NCBI GenBank assembly: GCA_019753235.1
Contig: JAIELF010000045.1
Coordinates: forward strand, 1-48,554
Direction: 5' to 3'
DNA from: a bacterium
Lineage (GTDB): Bacteria > Planctomycetota > Planctomycetia > Kolteriales > Kolteriaceae
DNA length: 48,554 bases
Below the pieces are notes generated by a model, which was not told where the DNA came from, searched no databases, and saw only the letters and a program-made list of their open reading frames with translations. The translations under genes and the position numbers were made by a program. Positions 34,212 through 43,874 of this stretch are shown piece by piece. Every line of letters begins with the position of its first letter. Positions within the stretch are counted from its first letter, which is position 1.

Positions 34212-35288
34212 ATGATGACCGAACAAGCCCGAGGACGTTGGACGCCTGTTTCAACTCTGGTTTGGCCGATCGTTGTCGCTGGCCTGATCCTCAGCCAGGT
34301 TGGTTGCCGATGCTTTGAGAATTGCCGATTTCCGGGTCGCCGCGGTAGGGACGTCGGTCGAGTCCAGAATACAGTCGGGCCAGGTTATTCGGAGATTCAA
34401 CCTCGCACCGCCGTCCAGCCATTCTCGGGAGCGGTGCTCAATGGCCCTTCGGTGCCGGCAACGAATGTCGCCCAGGGAAATCGCTTGGAAGTGGCCGGCC
34501 CCATGATCGGCGCCCAGGTGCCGGTCGCTGCCACGCGCGATGGTCTCCCCCCTGGGGCGATCGACCCGCTTTCTCCGAACGCTCGGCCCTTTCCGAATTC
34601 AGCCGTTGTTGCCATCCCAGCCCCGGCGGTGGTGCCGCAACCGGTGATGATGCCCACGCCCGTTCCGGTGGCGGTGATGCCCACGTCTCCCATGGTGATG
34701 ACCCAGCCGATGCCGGCGACCATCCCCGTCGTTTTCAATTCGCCGGTAACGCGATCGGCGACGGTCGCCATTGGAACGGCGATGCCGATGGCCTCCTCTC
34801 CGATGGGTGTCGGGGTCATGCCTGGCCAGCCGATTCCCATGGCCGTCGGGGGTAACGTGGCAACAGGGATGAACGGACTGGCGCCGAACTACGCCCAGGG
34901 TGGATTCCTGTCGGGAAACAACACGGGAGGTCTTCGACTTCGGCCCCGAATGCCTGATGATCCAACGGTTCGGCCCGCGGGCCCCGGCCCGGACGGGAGC
35001 CGCCCAAACGATTCCGCGCCGCCGCGAAGCAGGCCCAGCGACCGTCCTGCGATTCGGCCAGACGCGCCGGTGACGCCGAACCCTCGCGCGACTTCGCCCC
35101 TTCCCGAAAAGCCTCCCGTGCCGGCTGTTCCCGAGGGGATTCCCTTGCCAACGGGGCCTTCGGACCCACTGCCCCCGCCTCCTAAGTCCGTTCCCAAGGG
35201 GGAGGCACCGAAGAACGGGGACGATTCTCGATTGGACGACTTCTTGCCTAAGCTCAGTATTCCTGACGCTCCGGACACCGCTCCGTAG
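34212..35288 (+). CDS. Pro/Met-rich lipoprotein, unknown function
   Basis: The N-terminus has a hydrophobic segment with lipobox LSQVGC near residue 32, followed by a Cys-rich patch (CRCFENC). The rest is low complexity: Val/Pro/Met repeats (VVPQPVMMPTPVPVAVMP, then MVMTQPMPATIP) and later a Pro/Arg/Asp-rich region. No folded domain is recognised. Such proteins in planctomycetes may be surface or periplasmic linkers. A 256-residue open frame on the opposite strand is a shadow of this skewed composition. Confidence 0.7.
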   Translation: MMTEQARGRWTPVSTLVWPIVVAGLILSQVGCRCFENCRFPGRRGRDVGRVQNTVGPGYSEIQPRTAVQPFSGAVLNGPSVPATNVAQGNRLEVAGPMIGAQVPVAATRDGLPPGAIDPLSPNARPFPNSAVVAIPAPAVVPQPVMMPTPVPVAVMPTSPMVMTQPMPATIPVVFNSPVTRSATVAIGTAMPMASSPMGVGVMPGQPIPMAVGGNVATGMNGLAPNYAQGGFLSGNNTGGLRLRPRMPDDPTVRPAGPGPDGSRPNDSAPPRSRPSDRPAIRPDAPVTPNPRATSPLPEKPPVPAVPEGIPLPTGPSDPLPPPPKSVPKGEAPKNGDDSRLDDFLPKLSIPDAPDTAP

Positions 35289-35395
35289 GGGAACGTTTCG
35301 GCAGAAAATATCTCCGCTTTTCGATCTTCGTAAAGTTTGCCTCCAGCCCCGCTGCGTACATACATTCATCTCGCAGGTGGCAGAGGGGTCATTTT

Positions 35396-37813
35396 ATGCT
35401 CATTGCGTCCATGTTCCGATCCGTGACAACAGCGTCGGCATTCGTCGCGATTCTCTTCGTCGGCAGGCTCCAGGCCCAGGAGAAGCCAGGCCCGTTACCC
35501 AATACTCAATTGCTCGAACAAAAGGGGGATATTGCCTCTGACTTGGTCGACGGCGTGCAACGTTTTCTCGAGGATCAGACCGACCAAGCCGTCCTTCGTC
35601 GACGAAAGAATTTCGAACCGGATACATCTTCGATCGACGCGTACCTGAAGTATGTCGAACCCAAAAGGGAACGACTCGCAAAGATCTTGGGTGTCGTTGA
35701 TCCCCTCGAACCTTTCACTGGCTTTCAGTTTCAAGCGACCAGTTCTCGCTCCGCAGCGATCAAAGAGACGAAGAAGTACACCATCCGCCGAGTTCGCTGG
35801 CCCGTCGTGCGAGGCGTTCACGGCGAGGGGCTTCTCATCGATCCCGTCGCGGAACCAGCCAAGGGGGGCGTTATCGTCGTCCCTCACGCGACACAGTCGC
35901 CCGAGGCAGCATTAGGGGTCGAATCGAAAGACCCGATGCCGGCCGTCATCCTGGCGAATGTCGGCATGAGAGTTCTTATTCCGACGATCATCGATTACGA
36001 CACCCGCTTTTCGAAGACGCAAGGTGGCTCTGTCGAGACCGGCATCACGCACCGAGAGTTTTGCTACCGACCGGCCTTCGAGCTCGGTCGTCACTTGCTC
36101 GGCTACGAAGTGCAAAAGGTGATCGCGGCGGCTCGCGGGCTTCTTGCCGAGGGGAAGGGGATCGATCCAGGCTTCAAAGTCGCCGTGTACGGCGAAGGAG
36201 AAGGGGGGCTGATCGGGATCTACGCGGGCGCCCTTTCTTCGGAGATCGCCATGGTAAACCTGATCGGTCGAGATTCGTTCATTCTTCCCCCCGCGTTGCA
36301 GCCGATCAGCCGAAACGTTTTCGGACTTCATGAAGAGTTCGGGTTAGCGGAATTGGCAATGCTGATACCGCCGAGAAAGTTCGGGCTCAGCGACGCTCGA
36401 TTTTCCTCGATCCCATTCTTAAAAGCCGGTGGCCGAGGCGCGCCGGTCCCGGGGTTACAGCGAGAACACCCCGCGACCGAAGAGGGAAAAGCGGCCTTTC
36501 AACAGGATCTCATCGATACTTACACGAAGTATGTCCAGCGCCGCCCTGTTGAAGCAGAGATTAAACGCTGGAAAGAGTTCGTTCCCGAACTGACCCCTAA
36601 GGTCCTTACCGGCATCGAAGGTGAGCTCGCCAATGTCATCGAGTTCCTCGGCGGCAAGATTGACGACGAGATGTTCATCGCCGGGGACATCGTCACGCCC
36701 TATACCCCAGACGTCAGTTATCAGGCGGAGCGAATGAAGAGGCAAGTCGACGAGATTCTTGACGACACGCAGTTTCTTCTCGAAGAATCCCCCTTCATTC
36801 GCGAAAAGTTCTGGGCCAAGACCCAGCCCGCTCGCGCTGCTCGTTCGGGCGAGCAATGGTTGCAAGCGACGGAGTCCTATCGCGAATACTTTTCGAAGGA
36901 AGTCATCGGACGATTTTATCTAGAGAAGCTTCCCCCTAAGCCTCGAACTCGGCTGGCGTTTGAAGAACCGACGTACACCGGCTACGAAGTCGTCCTTGAT
37001 GTCTACCCGAATGTGATCGCTTACGGTTTGCTTCTGGTTCCGAAGGGGATCAAGGATGCCGAGCGCCGGCCGGTGGTCGTCGCGCAGCATGGGCTCGAAG
37101 GTCGGCCTCAAGACCTTGCCGATCCCAAGATCAAGAATCCTGCCTACAACCAGTTCGGCTGTCGCCTGGCGGAGCGAGGCTTTATCGTCTTCGCCCCGCA
37201 GAATCTCTACATCTTTCACGATCGATTTCGTGTGCTTCAAAGGCAGCTCAACCCGCTGGGCAAGACTCTATTCTCGATCATCATTCCGCAACATGAACAG
37301 ATTGTCGCCTGGCTCGCGACACTCCCTTTCGTCGATGCGAAGCGGATCGGCTTTTACGGTCTTTCGTATGGCGGCAAAAGTGCCATGCGGATCCCCGCGG
37401 TCGTGAAGGAATACTCTCTTTCGATTTGCTCGGCCGACTTCAATGATTGGATCTGGAAGAACGCGTCACTGCGAAGTCCCTACTCTTACATCGGATCGCC
37501 CGAGTACGAGATCTTCGAGTTCGATTTAGGGATGACCTTCAACTACAGCGAAATGGCGGGATTGATCTGTCCTCGACCGTTCATGGTCGAACGAGGGCAT
37601 CGTGATGGCGTCGCGCCCGATGACCGCGTCGCAGCCGAGTTTGCGAAGGTCCGTCAGCTTTATGTTGATCTTCATTTGGCCGACCGGACCGAGATCGAAT
37701 TCTTCGATGGACCGCACACCATTCATGGGGTAGGGACGTTTGCGTTTCTGCACAAGCATCTCGATTGGCCTAGTCCGACGCCGCCGACACCGCTCGAAGC
37801 GCCGTCCAAGTAA
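35396..37813 (+). CDS. Secreted double-domain dienelactone-hydrolase-like enzyme
   Basis: The 805-aa protein has a signal peptide (SAFVAILFVGRLQAQ). It contains two alpha/beta-hydrolase halves. The first (about 110-330) has an elbow YGEGEGG at 265-271, where the nucleophile position is glycine (Gly268), so it is unlikely to be catalytic. The second (about 520-790) has YGLSYGG with Ser657, the acid region near RDGVAPDD and a His in GPHTIHG near 780. Between them lies a helical segment (about 380-500). It probably cleaves an ester outside the cytoplasm. Double domains with a degraded first half have been seen in related enzymes, but this detail is read from the sequence. Confidence 0.8.
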   Translation: MLIASMFRSVTTASAFVAILFVGRLQAQEKPGPLPNTQLLEQKGDIASDLVDGVQRFLEDQTDQAVLRRRKNFEPDTSSIDAYLKYVEPKRERLAKILGVVDPLEPFTGFQFQATSSRSAAIKETKKYTIRRVRWPVVRGVHGEGLLIDPVAEPAKGGVIVVPHATQSPEAALGVESKDPMPAVILANVGMRVLIPTIIDYDTRFSKTQGGSVETGITHREFCYRPAFELGRHLLGYEVQKVIAAARGLLAEGKGIDPGFKVAVYGEGEGGLIGIYAGALSSEIAMVNLIGRDSFILPPALQPISRNVFGLHEEFGLAELAMLIPPRKFGLSDARFSSIPFLKAGGRGAPVPGLQREHPATEEGKAAFQQDLIDTYTKYVQRRPVEAEIKRWKEFVPELTPKVLTGIEGELANVIEFLGGKIDDEMFIAGDIVTPYTPDVSYQAERMKRQVDEILDDTQFLLEESPFIREKFWAKTQPARAARSGEQWLQATESYREYFSKEVIGRFYLEKLPPKPRTRLAFEEPTYTGYEVVLDVYPNVIAYGLLLVPKGIKDAERRPVVVAQHGLEGRPQDLADPKIKNPAYNQFGCRLAERGFIVFAPQNLYIFHDRFRVLQRQLNPLGKTLFSIIIPQHEQIVAWLATLPFVDAKRIGFYGLSYGGKSAMRIPAVVKEYSLSICSADFNDWIWKNASLRSPYSYIGSPEYEIFEFDLGMTFNYSEMAGLICPRPFMVERGHRDGVAPDDRVAAEFAKVRQLYVDLHLADRTEIEFFDGPHTIHGVGTFAFLHKHLDWPSPTPPTPLEAPSK

Positions 37814-37891
37814 TGGTTTCATAATTGCCTTGCAAAGGCTCATTTCGAATCGGGAGTTGGTAGCAAAAAGAAGGAGGATCAGGTCGCGATA

Positions 37892-38023
37892 TTAAATGCG
37901 ACCACTGGGCCCGCGGAGCATCAGGATCCCGATCACGCCCAGAACTAAGAGGACGATCTGCCCATGAGCCGACGCCATCAAGTCCGCCATGAATTGCACA
38001 ATATCGCTGAAATGAACTCTCAT
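37892..38023 (-). CDS. Small membrane protein, 43 aa
   Basis: The peptide has one hydrophobic helix (GQIVLLVLGVIGILML) after an amphipathic start (RVHFSDIVQFMADLMAS). GGAG lies nine bases before the ATG at 38023. It is divergent from the methyltransferase gene. No family is recognised; single-helix proteins of this size often modulate membrane complexes. Whether it is expressed cannot be told from the sequence. Confidence 0.45.
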   Translation of the reverse strand: MRVHFSDIVQFMADLMASAHGQIVLLVLGVIGILMLRGPSGRI

Positions 38024-38067
38024 CGCTGACTCCGATCGAAGGGCTCGGATGGCGCCTCGTTGGCTTC

Positions 38068-39060
38068 TTGACGAAAGTTTACGCCACGTTTCGAAGATCG
38101 GAGGGCAAAGCGTCGGACCCTCACGCCCTTCATGCCGATCAGGTTGATACCATAAATCCCACAGACGAGTTGTTGCTTGAAATAGAGGGTGGGGCCGACT
38201 CCTTGAGCAAGGCAGAGTTTCGCGAATTGAAGGGCGTTGCCCGAACAATGATCCTCCCGCTTTACGCGCGGGCCAGTGAGTCTAAGCGGGCTCGTCCCAT
38301 CTTGCGAGACCCGCGAGCTCAGCAGATTCTCGAGCAATTGAACTGCAGCCCCGAAGAATTGGCTGACCTCGAAAAGGAATCGAAGATTCTTCCCGTGGTC
38401 GCGTGTGTCGCCGCCACCATTTACGACCGTTGGATCAGCGATTTTCTCGATCAACATCCGACTGGGACCATTGTCGAGATCGGCCCTGGACTCGACACAC
38501 GGTATGAACGGTTGGACAACGGCCAAGCCACTTGGATCGATATCGATCTCCCGGAATCGCTGGCGGTCCGTCGGCGGTTCTTCGAAGAGAATCAACGACG
38601 AATGTTCCTGGCCGAGTCCATTCTCGATGAGGGCTGGGTCGAGATCGTTCGCGAGCGGGCTCGTCCCCCCATTCTCTTCGCGGCCGAGGGTGTTCTTTTC
38701 TACTTCAAGGAAGAGGATGTCCGGGCTCTCTTCACACGCGTTGCGGATCATTTCCCGGGATCATTGTTTCTGCACGATAGCTGCGTCCGCGGGGTGGCTG
38801 CCAACTCAAGTAAGATTCGTCTTTGCCAAGTGGGGGGCGCGAGCTTTCAATGGGGCATCGACGACATCAAAGAGATCGAAGCGTGGGATCCTCGGTTTCA
38901 TGTCGAAGAGATCGACAGCGTCCTGTATCACTACCGCAATCGATATCCCTGGATGGTTCGTCTGGTGACGTGGATCATTCCCGGTATCCGCCGAGTCTTC
39001 ACGGTCAATAAGCTTCGGCTGGGAACAACCGATGCCGGCCGGCGATTAGATCTCGCTTAA
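38068..39060 (+). CDS. LCM-family SAM-dependent methyltransferase
   Basis: The methyltransferase core is clear: GVARTMILPLYARASESKRA at 57-76, then VEIGPGLDTRYERL (SAM site) near 143, WIDIDLPESLAVRR and ILFAAEGVLFYF. This matches the leucine carboxyl methyltransferase/PpmP group that O-methylates small acids or polyketides. The frame opens at a TTG at 38068, and the first 45 residues are not conserved; another TTG near the LSKAEF segment could be the true start. The last 15 bases overlap the end of aceF, which is convergent. Confidence 0.8.
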   Translation: MTKVYATFRRSEGKASDPHALHADQVDTINPTDELLLEIEGGADSLSKAEFRELKGVARTMILPLYARASESKRARPILRDPRAQQILEQLNCSPEELADLEKESKILPVVACVAATIYDRWISDFLDQHPTGTIVEIGPGLDTRYERLDNGQATWIDIDLPESLAVRRRFFEENQRRMFLAESILDEGWVEIVRERARPPILFAAEGVLFYFKEEDVRALFTRVADHFPGSLFLHDSCVRGVAANSSKIRLCQVGGASFQWGIDDIKEIEAWDPRFHVEEIDSVLYHYRNRYPWMVRLVTWIIPGIRRVFTVNKLRLGTTDAGRRLDLA

Positions 39061-40440
39061 GAGAGCAAAAGGATCGCTGAGGAGTTCGCAAAGCCGACGA
39101 ACAAATCGGGCGGCATCCGCGCCGTTAATCACTCGGTGATCGTACGAGAGGGAGAGGGGCAGCATCAGCCGATTCTCGAGTCGGCCCTCCACCAGTCGAG
39201 GTTGTTCAAACGAACGGGACATCCCGAGAATCGCCACTTCAGGCCAATTGACAATCGGCGTAAAGCCGGTCCCGCCGATCCCTCCGAGATTGGTGATCGT
39301 GAACGTTCCACCCTTCATCGAGCCGATATCAAGTTTGCGCGCCCGAGCTTTCTCAGACAGATCCAGAATCTCATCGGCAATCTGGCGGATCGACTTGGTG
39401 TCGGCATTTTTGATAACCGGCACCAACAGACCGTTCTCTGTATCAACGGCGATGCCGATATTGTAGAAGTGCTTTTGAATGATCTCATTGCTGCGAGTGT
39501 CGATGCTGGCGTTGAAGTTGGGCATCGCCTTTATCGCCGCCACGCATGCTTTGACCGCAACCACGGTCATGGTGATTTTGGGACCCTTGTACTTAGGATC
39601 CCCGACCATTTTTCGGCGTGCCGACTCGACCTCGGTGATGTCGGCCAGATCGTGTTGCGTCACGTGCGGAATGGTTTGCCACGCGAGCGAGAGATTGCCG
39701 GCCGCCGTCACGTTGAGCTTGCTCATCCTGATTCGTTCGACGGGACCGAACTCCGTGAAGTCAGGCAAGCCAGGCGATGCCAAAGAGACCCCCGCGCTTC
39801 CCGCCACGACCCCGCCGCTCATTCGGCTCTTCACGAAGAGACGAACATCCTCTTGCGTGATTCGTCCACCCGGTCCGCTCCCCGCTACGTCGTAAAGATC
39901 AACCCCCAACTCCCGAGCCAGACGGCGCGTCGCCGGCGCTGCAGGAGGCGGGAGCTTCTCATCGTTGCGATAATCGGCCGGCGGAGCCAGCGCCGCAGCA
40001 GCAGGGGCAGCAGACGTAGGCCGAGCCGGTGCCGGCATCGCTGGCGACGGTCGATCTCCGTTGCTCGTCGCTGGTGCCGGCCGAGTGACCGCCGAAGGCA
40101 TTGCCGATGCCGTTGATGGTTTTGTTGGCGTGGTCGTCGAGGAAGGGGCGGCAGCCGACTTGGCGGGAGGAGGGGGCGCCGAGGACGAGGCCGCGACACT
40201 CCCGACTTGTTCGATCGAGAGGATCAACGTTCCCACCGTCACGGTATCGCCCGGCTTGACATGAATCTTCGTGATGGTGCCGGCATGCGGGCATTCGACT
40301 TCGAAGACCGCCTTTTCCGTTTCGAGTTCGAGAACATTCTTGCCGGCGGAGATGGTCTCTCCTTCCTTGACAAGAATTTGACCGACATCCGCCGAGTCAA
40401 TGTTCTCGCCCAAGTCGGGTACGCGAAATTCAATGGCCAT
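39046..40440 (-). CDS. aceF: Dihydrolipoyl acetyltransferase, E2 of pyruvate dehydrogenase
   Basis: The 464-aa protein has one lipoyl domain (1-80) with the lipoylated Lys in ELETEKAVFEV, a long Ala/Pro-rich linker (85-155), a peripheral-subunit-binding domain (ATRRLARELGVDLYDVAGSG and RITQEDV) and the catalytic domain ending SYDHRVINGADAARFVRRL. The Asn in HRVING instead of Asp is also seen in gammaproteobacterial E2p. It takes acetyl groups from E1 onto CoA. It follows aceE in transcription with a 120-base gap. No E3 gene is in the window. Confidence 0.93.
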   Translation of the reverse strand: MAIEFRVPDLGENIDSADVGQILVKEGETISAGKNVLELETEKAVFEVECPHAGTITKIHVKPGDTVTVGTLILSIEQVGSVAASSSAPPPPAKSAAAPSSTTTPTKPSTASAMPSAVTRPAPATSNGDRPSPAMPAPARPTSAAPAAAALAPPADYRNDEKLPPPAAPATRRLARELGVDLYDVAGSGPGGRITQEDVRLFVKSRMSGGVVAGSAGVSLASPGLPDFTEFGPVERIRMSKLNVTAAGNLSLAWQTIPHVTQHDLADITEVESARRKMVGDPKYKGPKITMTVVAVKACVAAIKAMPNFNASIDTRSNEIIQKHFYNIGIAVDTENGLLVPVIKNADTKSIRQIADEILDLSEKARARKLDIGSMKGGTFTITNLGGIGGTGFTPIVNWPEVAILGMSRSFEQPRLVEGRLENRLMLPLSLSYDHRVINGADAARFVRRLCELLSDPFALLSEI

Positions 40441-40560
40441 GGATTTGTTCCATTCTGATCAAATGGCCCTTCGCCTCGCGAGGGGCAGGTCGAAAGATGA
40501 TCGATCCACGGTCGGCATTCCGTTTTCTGAACCGCGGATGAGTCCCTTGATCAATCGCCG

Positions 40561-43254
40561 TCACGCAATCGCCGGGTCGATCTTTCCGGGATCGATCCCC
40601 AATGTCGTTCGGGCCTCAAGGAGCATTTTCTCGGGAATATGACCAAGCCGAGCCAGTTCCCCCAGCGTCACATACGCGACGTGCTCGGCATCGATTTCGA
40701 AATGACGACGGAGCGTCTTTCTCGATTCACTTCGGCCAAAGCCGTCGGTGCCGAGAATCGTCAAGCCCCCTGGAACCCAACGAGAGACCTGTTCGGGAAC
40801 GAGCCGCATGTAGTCGGAAACCGCCACAAACGGACCCGGCACACCGGCTAGACTCGATTCGATGTAGCTGACCCGGCGAGGCTTTTCTGGGTTGAGCCGA
40901 TTCCATCGCTCGCAAGCCATCGCCTCTCGGCGAAGTTCCTTGTAACTGGTGACGCTCCAAACATCGCTGACGATGCCGAACTTCTCCGCAAGGATGTCGT
41001 TCGCTCGGAGGGCTTCGCGAAGAATGGTTCCGCTGCCGAGGAGTTGTGGCCGAGCTTTGATCTTCGATGGGCCGGCATCTTTGCTCGGGAGCTTGTACAT
41101 CCCCTTCACGATTCCCTGTTCGACACCGCTAGGCATCGCGGGCATCGGATAGTTTTCGTTATAAAGCGTCATGTAATAGAAGACCGATTCGCTCTCGGCA
41201 TACATTCGACGCAGGCCGTCCTGAACAATGACGGTCACCTCATAACCGAATGCCGGGTCGTACGCAACGACGGTCGGCACCGTGGCGGCCAAGATATGGC
41301 TATGGCCATCTTGGTGCTGAAGGCCTTCCCCATTGAGCGTCGTTCGGCCGGCCGTCCCGCCGAGTAGAAAACCCTTTGTTCGGCTATCGGCCGCAGCCCA
41401 GATGAAGTCGCCGACCCGCTGAAAACCGAACATCGAGTAATAGATGAAGAAGGGAATCATGTTCAAGCCATGATTGGCGTACGCCGTCCCCGCTGCAACG
41501 AACGAGCTGATCGCGCCGGCTTCGCAAATCCCTTCTTCGAGAAGCTGGCCGTCCTTCGATTCCTTGTAGTAGAGAACGTTCGCTCGGTCGACCGGTTCGT
41601 AGAGTTGGCCCTTGCTGGCGTAGATGCCGGCCTGGCGAAAGAGGCCTTCCATGCCGAAGGTGCGCGCCTCGTCGGGCACGATAGGCACGATCATGTTGCC
41701 AATCTTCTTGTCTCGCAGGAACGATGAAAGAAGACGGACAAACGCCATCGTCGTCGAGGCGGCTGCCTCGCCGCTCCCTTCGAGAAAATCCTTGAGCGTT
41801 GCAAGTCCCGGGATCTCAAGCGGCGCTGCCGTCGCTTGTCGCGAGGGGAGGAATCCACCCAGCTCTTTGCGACGATCCAACAGGTACTTGATCTCGGGCG
41901 AATCGTCCGGGGGCAAGTAGAAGGGGGTCTCTTCGATTTCGTCATCACCGATGGGAATGCCGAACCGCGAACGAAACTCACGAAGCTCTTCTTCGTTGAG
42001 CTTCTTCTGCTGATGGGTAACGTTGCGTCCTTCGCCGGCTTCGCCCATGCCATAACCCTTGACGGTCTTGGCCAGGATGACGGTCGGCGTCCCTCGGTTC
42101 TCGACGGCGGCTTTGAAAGCGGCATAGACCTTTTCAGGATCGTGTCCGCCGCGCCGCATCTTCTGAATCTGTTCATCTGACAGATGATCGACCATAGCAG
42201 AAAGACTGGGGTCGACACTGAAGAAGTGCTCGCGAATGTAGCTTCCCTTTTCGACCGAATACTTTTGGTACTCGCCGTCGACGATCTCTCCCATTCGCTG
42301 GATGAGCTTGCCGTTGTTGTCGGCCGCCAGCAGCGGATCCCATTCTGATCCCCAGATCACCTTCAGGACGTTCCAGCCCGAACCGCGGAAGCCTGCTTCG
42401 AGTTCTTGAATGATCTTGCCGTTGCCTCGAACGGGTCCATCAAGTCGCTGCAAGTTGCAGTTGATGACAAAGATCAGATTGTCGAGGCCTTCGCGTGAGG
42501 CAAGGTTGATCGCCCCCAACGTTTCGGGCTCGTCAACTTCGCCGTCCCCGACAAAGCACCAGATCTTTTGCTTAGAAGTATCCTTTAAACCACGGTCGAG
42601 TAGGTATCGGTTGAAGCGAGCATGGTAAAGCGCCATCAACGGGCCCAATCCCATCGACACGGTGGGGAATTGCCAGAAGTTCGGCATCAGCCAGGGGTGC
42701 GGATAACTGGTGATTCCACCCTTGGGGTGAAGATCCTGTCGGAAGTTTCGCAAGTGTTGCTCGGAGAGTCTTCCCTCGAGAAACGCCCGCGCGTAAATGC
42801 CAGGTGCTGAGTGTCCCTGGAAGTAAACGAAGTCGGGACCATCGGGATGTTCTGGACCCTTGAAGAAATGGTTGAAGCCGACTTCGTAGAGTGTGGCAGA
42901 CGAGGCATATGTCGAGATGTGCCCACCGAGATCGGGATTCTCGCGATACGCCCGAACGACCATCGCCATCGCATTCCAGCGAGTGATGCTTTTGATCCGT
43001 CGTTCGAGGTCGCGGTTCCCCGGATAACGAGGCTGTCGGTCGGGCGCGATGGTGTTGACGTACGGCGTGTTAGCAGTGAAAGGGAGAAGAACCCCTTCCT
43101 TATATGCTCGATTCTGCAGCATCACCAAAAGCTGCTGCGCTCGCTGAGAGCCGTGCCGGCGAATAACGTCGGAGAGAGACTCGAGCCACTCCCGGGTCTC
43201 TTCCGGATCGATGTCAACGAACTCATCAGGGTCAACAGACAAATGCTTCAACAT
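40561..43254 (-). CDS. aceE: Pyruvate dehydrogenase E1, homodimeric type
   Basis: This 897-aa protein is a full-length homodimeric E1. The N-terminal domain has HISTYASSATLYEVGFNHFF, GHSAPGIYARAFLEGRL and the thiamine diphosphate motif GDGEVDEPETLGAINLASRE ending in FVINCN. The middle domain includes the YYSMFGFQRVGDFIWA region, and the C-terminus has VTLGELARLGHIPEKM. It decarboxylates pyruvate and reduces the lipoyl group of E2. The ATG at 43254 begins MLKHLSVDPDEF; AAGGAAG lies 14 bases upstream. It is the first gene of the aceE-aceF pair. Confidence 0.94.
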   Translation of the reverse strand: MLKHLSVDPDEFVDIDPEETREWLESLSDVIRRHGSQRAQQLLVMLQNRAYKEGVLLPFTANTPYVNTIAPDRQPRYPGNRDLERRIKSITRWNAMAMVVRAYRENPDLGGHISTYASSATLYEVGFNHFFKGPEHPDGPDFVYFQGHSAPGIYARAFLEGRLSEQHLRNFRQDLHPKGGITSYPHPWLMPNFWQFPTVSMGLGPLMALYHARFNRYLLDRGLKDTSKQKIWCFVGDGEVDEPETLGAINLASREGLDNLIFVINCNLQRLDGPVRGNGKIIQELEAGFRGSGWNVLKVIWGSEWDPLLAADNNGKLIQRMGEIVDGEYQKYSVEKGSYIREHFFSVDPSLSAMVDHLSDEQIQKMRRGGHDPEKVYAAFKAAVENRGTPTVILAKTVKGYGMGEAGEGRNVTHQQKKLNEEELREFRSRFGIPIGDDEIEETPFYLPPDDSPEIKYLLDRRKELGGFLPSRQATAAPLEIPGLATLKDFLEGSGEAAASTTMAFVRLLSSFLRDKKIGNMIVPIVPDEARTFGMEGLFRQAGIYASKGQLYEPVDRANVLYYKESKDGQLLEEGICEAGAISSFVAAGTAYANHGLNMIPFFIYYSMFGFQRVGDFIWAAADSRTKGFLLGGTAGRTTLNGEGLQHQDGHSHILAATVPTVVAYDPAFGYEVTVIVQDGLRRMYAESESVFYYMTLYNENYPMPAMPSGVEQGIVKGMYKLPSKDAGPSKIKARPQLLGSGTILREALRANDILAEKFGIVSDVWSVTSYKELRREAMACERWNRLNPEKPRRVSYIESSLAGVPGPFVAVSDYMRLVPEQVSRWVPGGLTILGTDGFGRSESRKTLRRHFEIDAEHVAYVTLGELARLGHIPEKMLLEARTTLGIDPGKIDPAIA

Positions 43255-43623
43255 GGACGGACTCTGCTTCCTTTGCCTGAGGGCCGTGGGGAATCCACCC
43301 ATCCCCCTCGTCTCTCTTTACGATATTCTCCGCTGTCGGAGTGGTTCGATCAAGCGATCCTGCCTGATCCAAAGAGGCATTCCTGGTTAGAGCGATGCCG
43401 AGCGCGGTGAGCAGATCTCTTCATGCACCACCATCGAAGGGGGCGATCAGGACCGGCCACTCTTCGTAAGAGTAGATGCTCAAGCGGGCTCATCATCAGA
43501 AAACAGGAGCGATGGTAGAGAAGCGAATGGGCAGACTCATTGCGTTGTAACACTTGTATCGACGGAATGAATTGTACCGCGTGAGGGCGTTCGCGATGGA
43601 AAACCGGCAACGGATCGCGAGAC
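43255..43623. other. Upstream region of aceE, no gene
   Basis: This is the leader and promoter region of aceE. A small hairpin CTCCG-loop-CGGAG is near 43328-43341. No clear operator or small gene can be supported. Confidence 0.35.
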
Positions 43624-43872
43624 TTATTCACTCCCTTTGATGAGACCGCGGACTCCGCATGAACGCTGACTTGAACTCCTGGACTGCTTTAGCGGATCAC
43701 GAGTCTCCCCATCGGTGGAAAAAGAAAAGAGGGGGGGACCCTCCTCCTCGGCTGCGGGAATCGAAAGGGTCGGATTAACGAGGAGGAGGGTCATAGGGGA
43801 ACCGTCCCTCTCATTTGCAAGGGCCATGCCAGGACGAATTTTGTCCGCTTGCCGAGCGGTTGCCTGGCTCAT
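43624..43872 (-). CDS. Doubtful 82-aa open frame
   Basis: A frame starts at ATG 43872 with GGGAG eight bases upstream. The product (MSQATARQADKIRPGMALAN...) has no signal, helix pattern or known motif, and its codon third positions do not show the GC bias of neighbours. It contains both arms of a 13-bp inverted repeat, and its ribosome site lies in a terminator-like stem. It may be a shadow of a noncoding RNA region. Confidence 0.25.
   Translation of the reverse strand: MSQATARQADKIRPGMALANERDGSPMTLLLVNPTLSIPAAEEEGPPLFSFSTDGETRDPLKQSRSSSQRSCGVRGLIKGSE
43738..43791. repeat. 13-bp perfect inverted repeat
   Basis: ACCCTCCTCCTCG at 43738-43750 and CGAGGAGGAGGGT at 43779-43791, separated by 28 bases, can form a stable hairpin on either strand. 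Confidence 0.6.
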
Positions 43873-43874
43873 TG

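Noticed and set aside
34599..35369. 256-residue His/Arg-rich minus-strand frame
   Set aside because: It mirrors the low-complexity Pro/Met/Val coding of the lipoprotein on the plus strand.
39136..40116. 326-residue plus-strand frame opposite aceF
   Set aside because: aceF motifs are complete on the minus strand; the plus frame ends in an Arg-rich mirror of the Ala/Pro linker.
43350..43631. 93-residue minus-strand frame upstream of aceE
   Set aside because: Arg/His/Ser-rich product without ribosome site or pattern, in a leader region.
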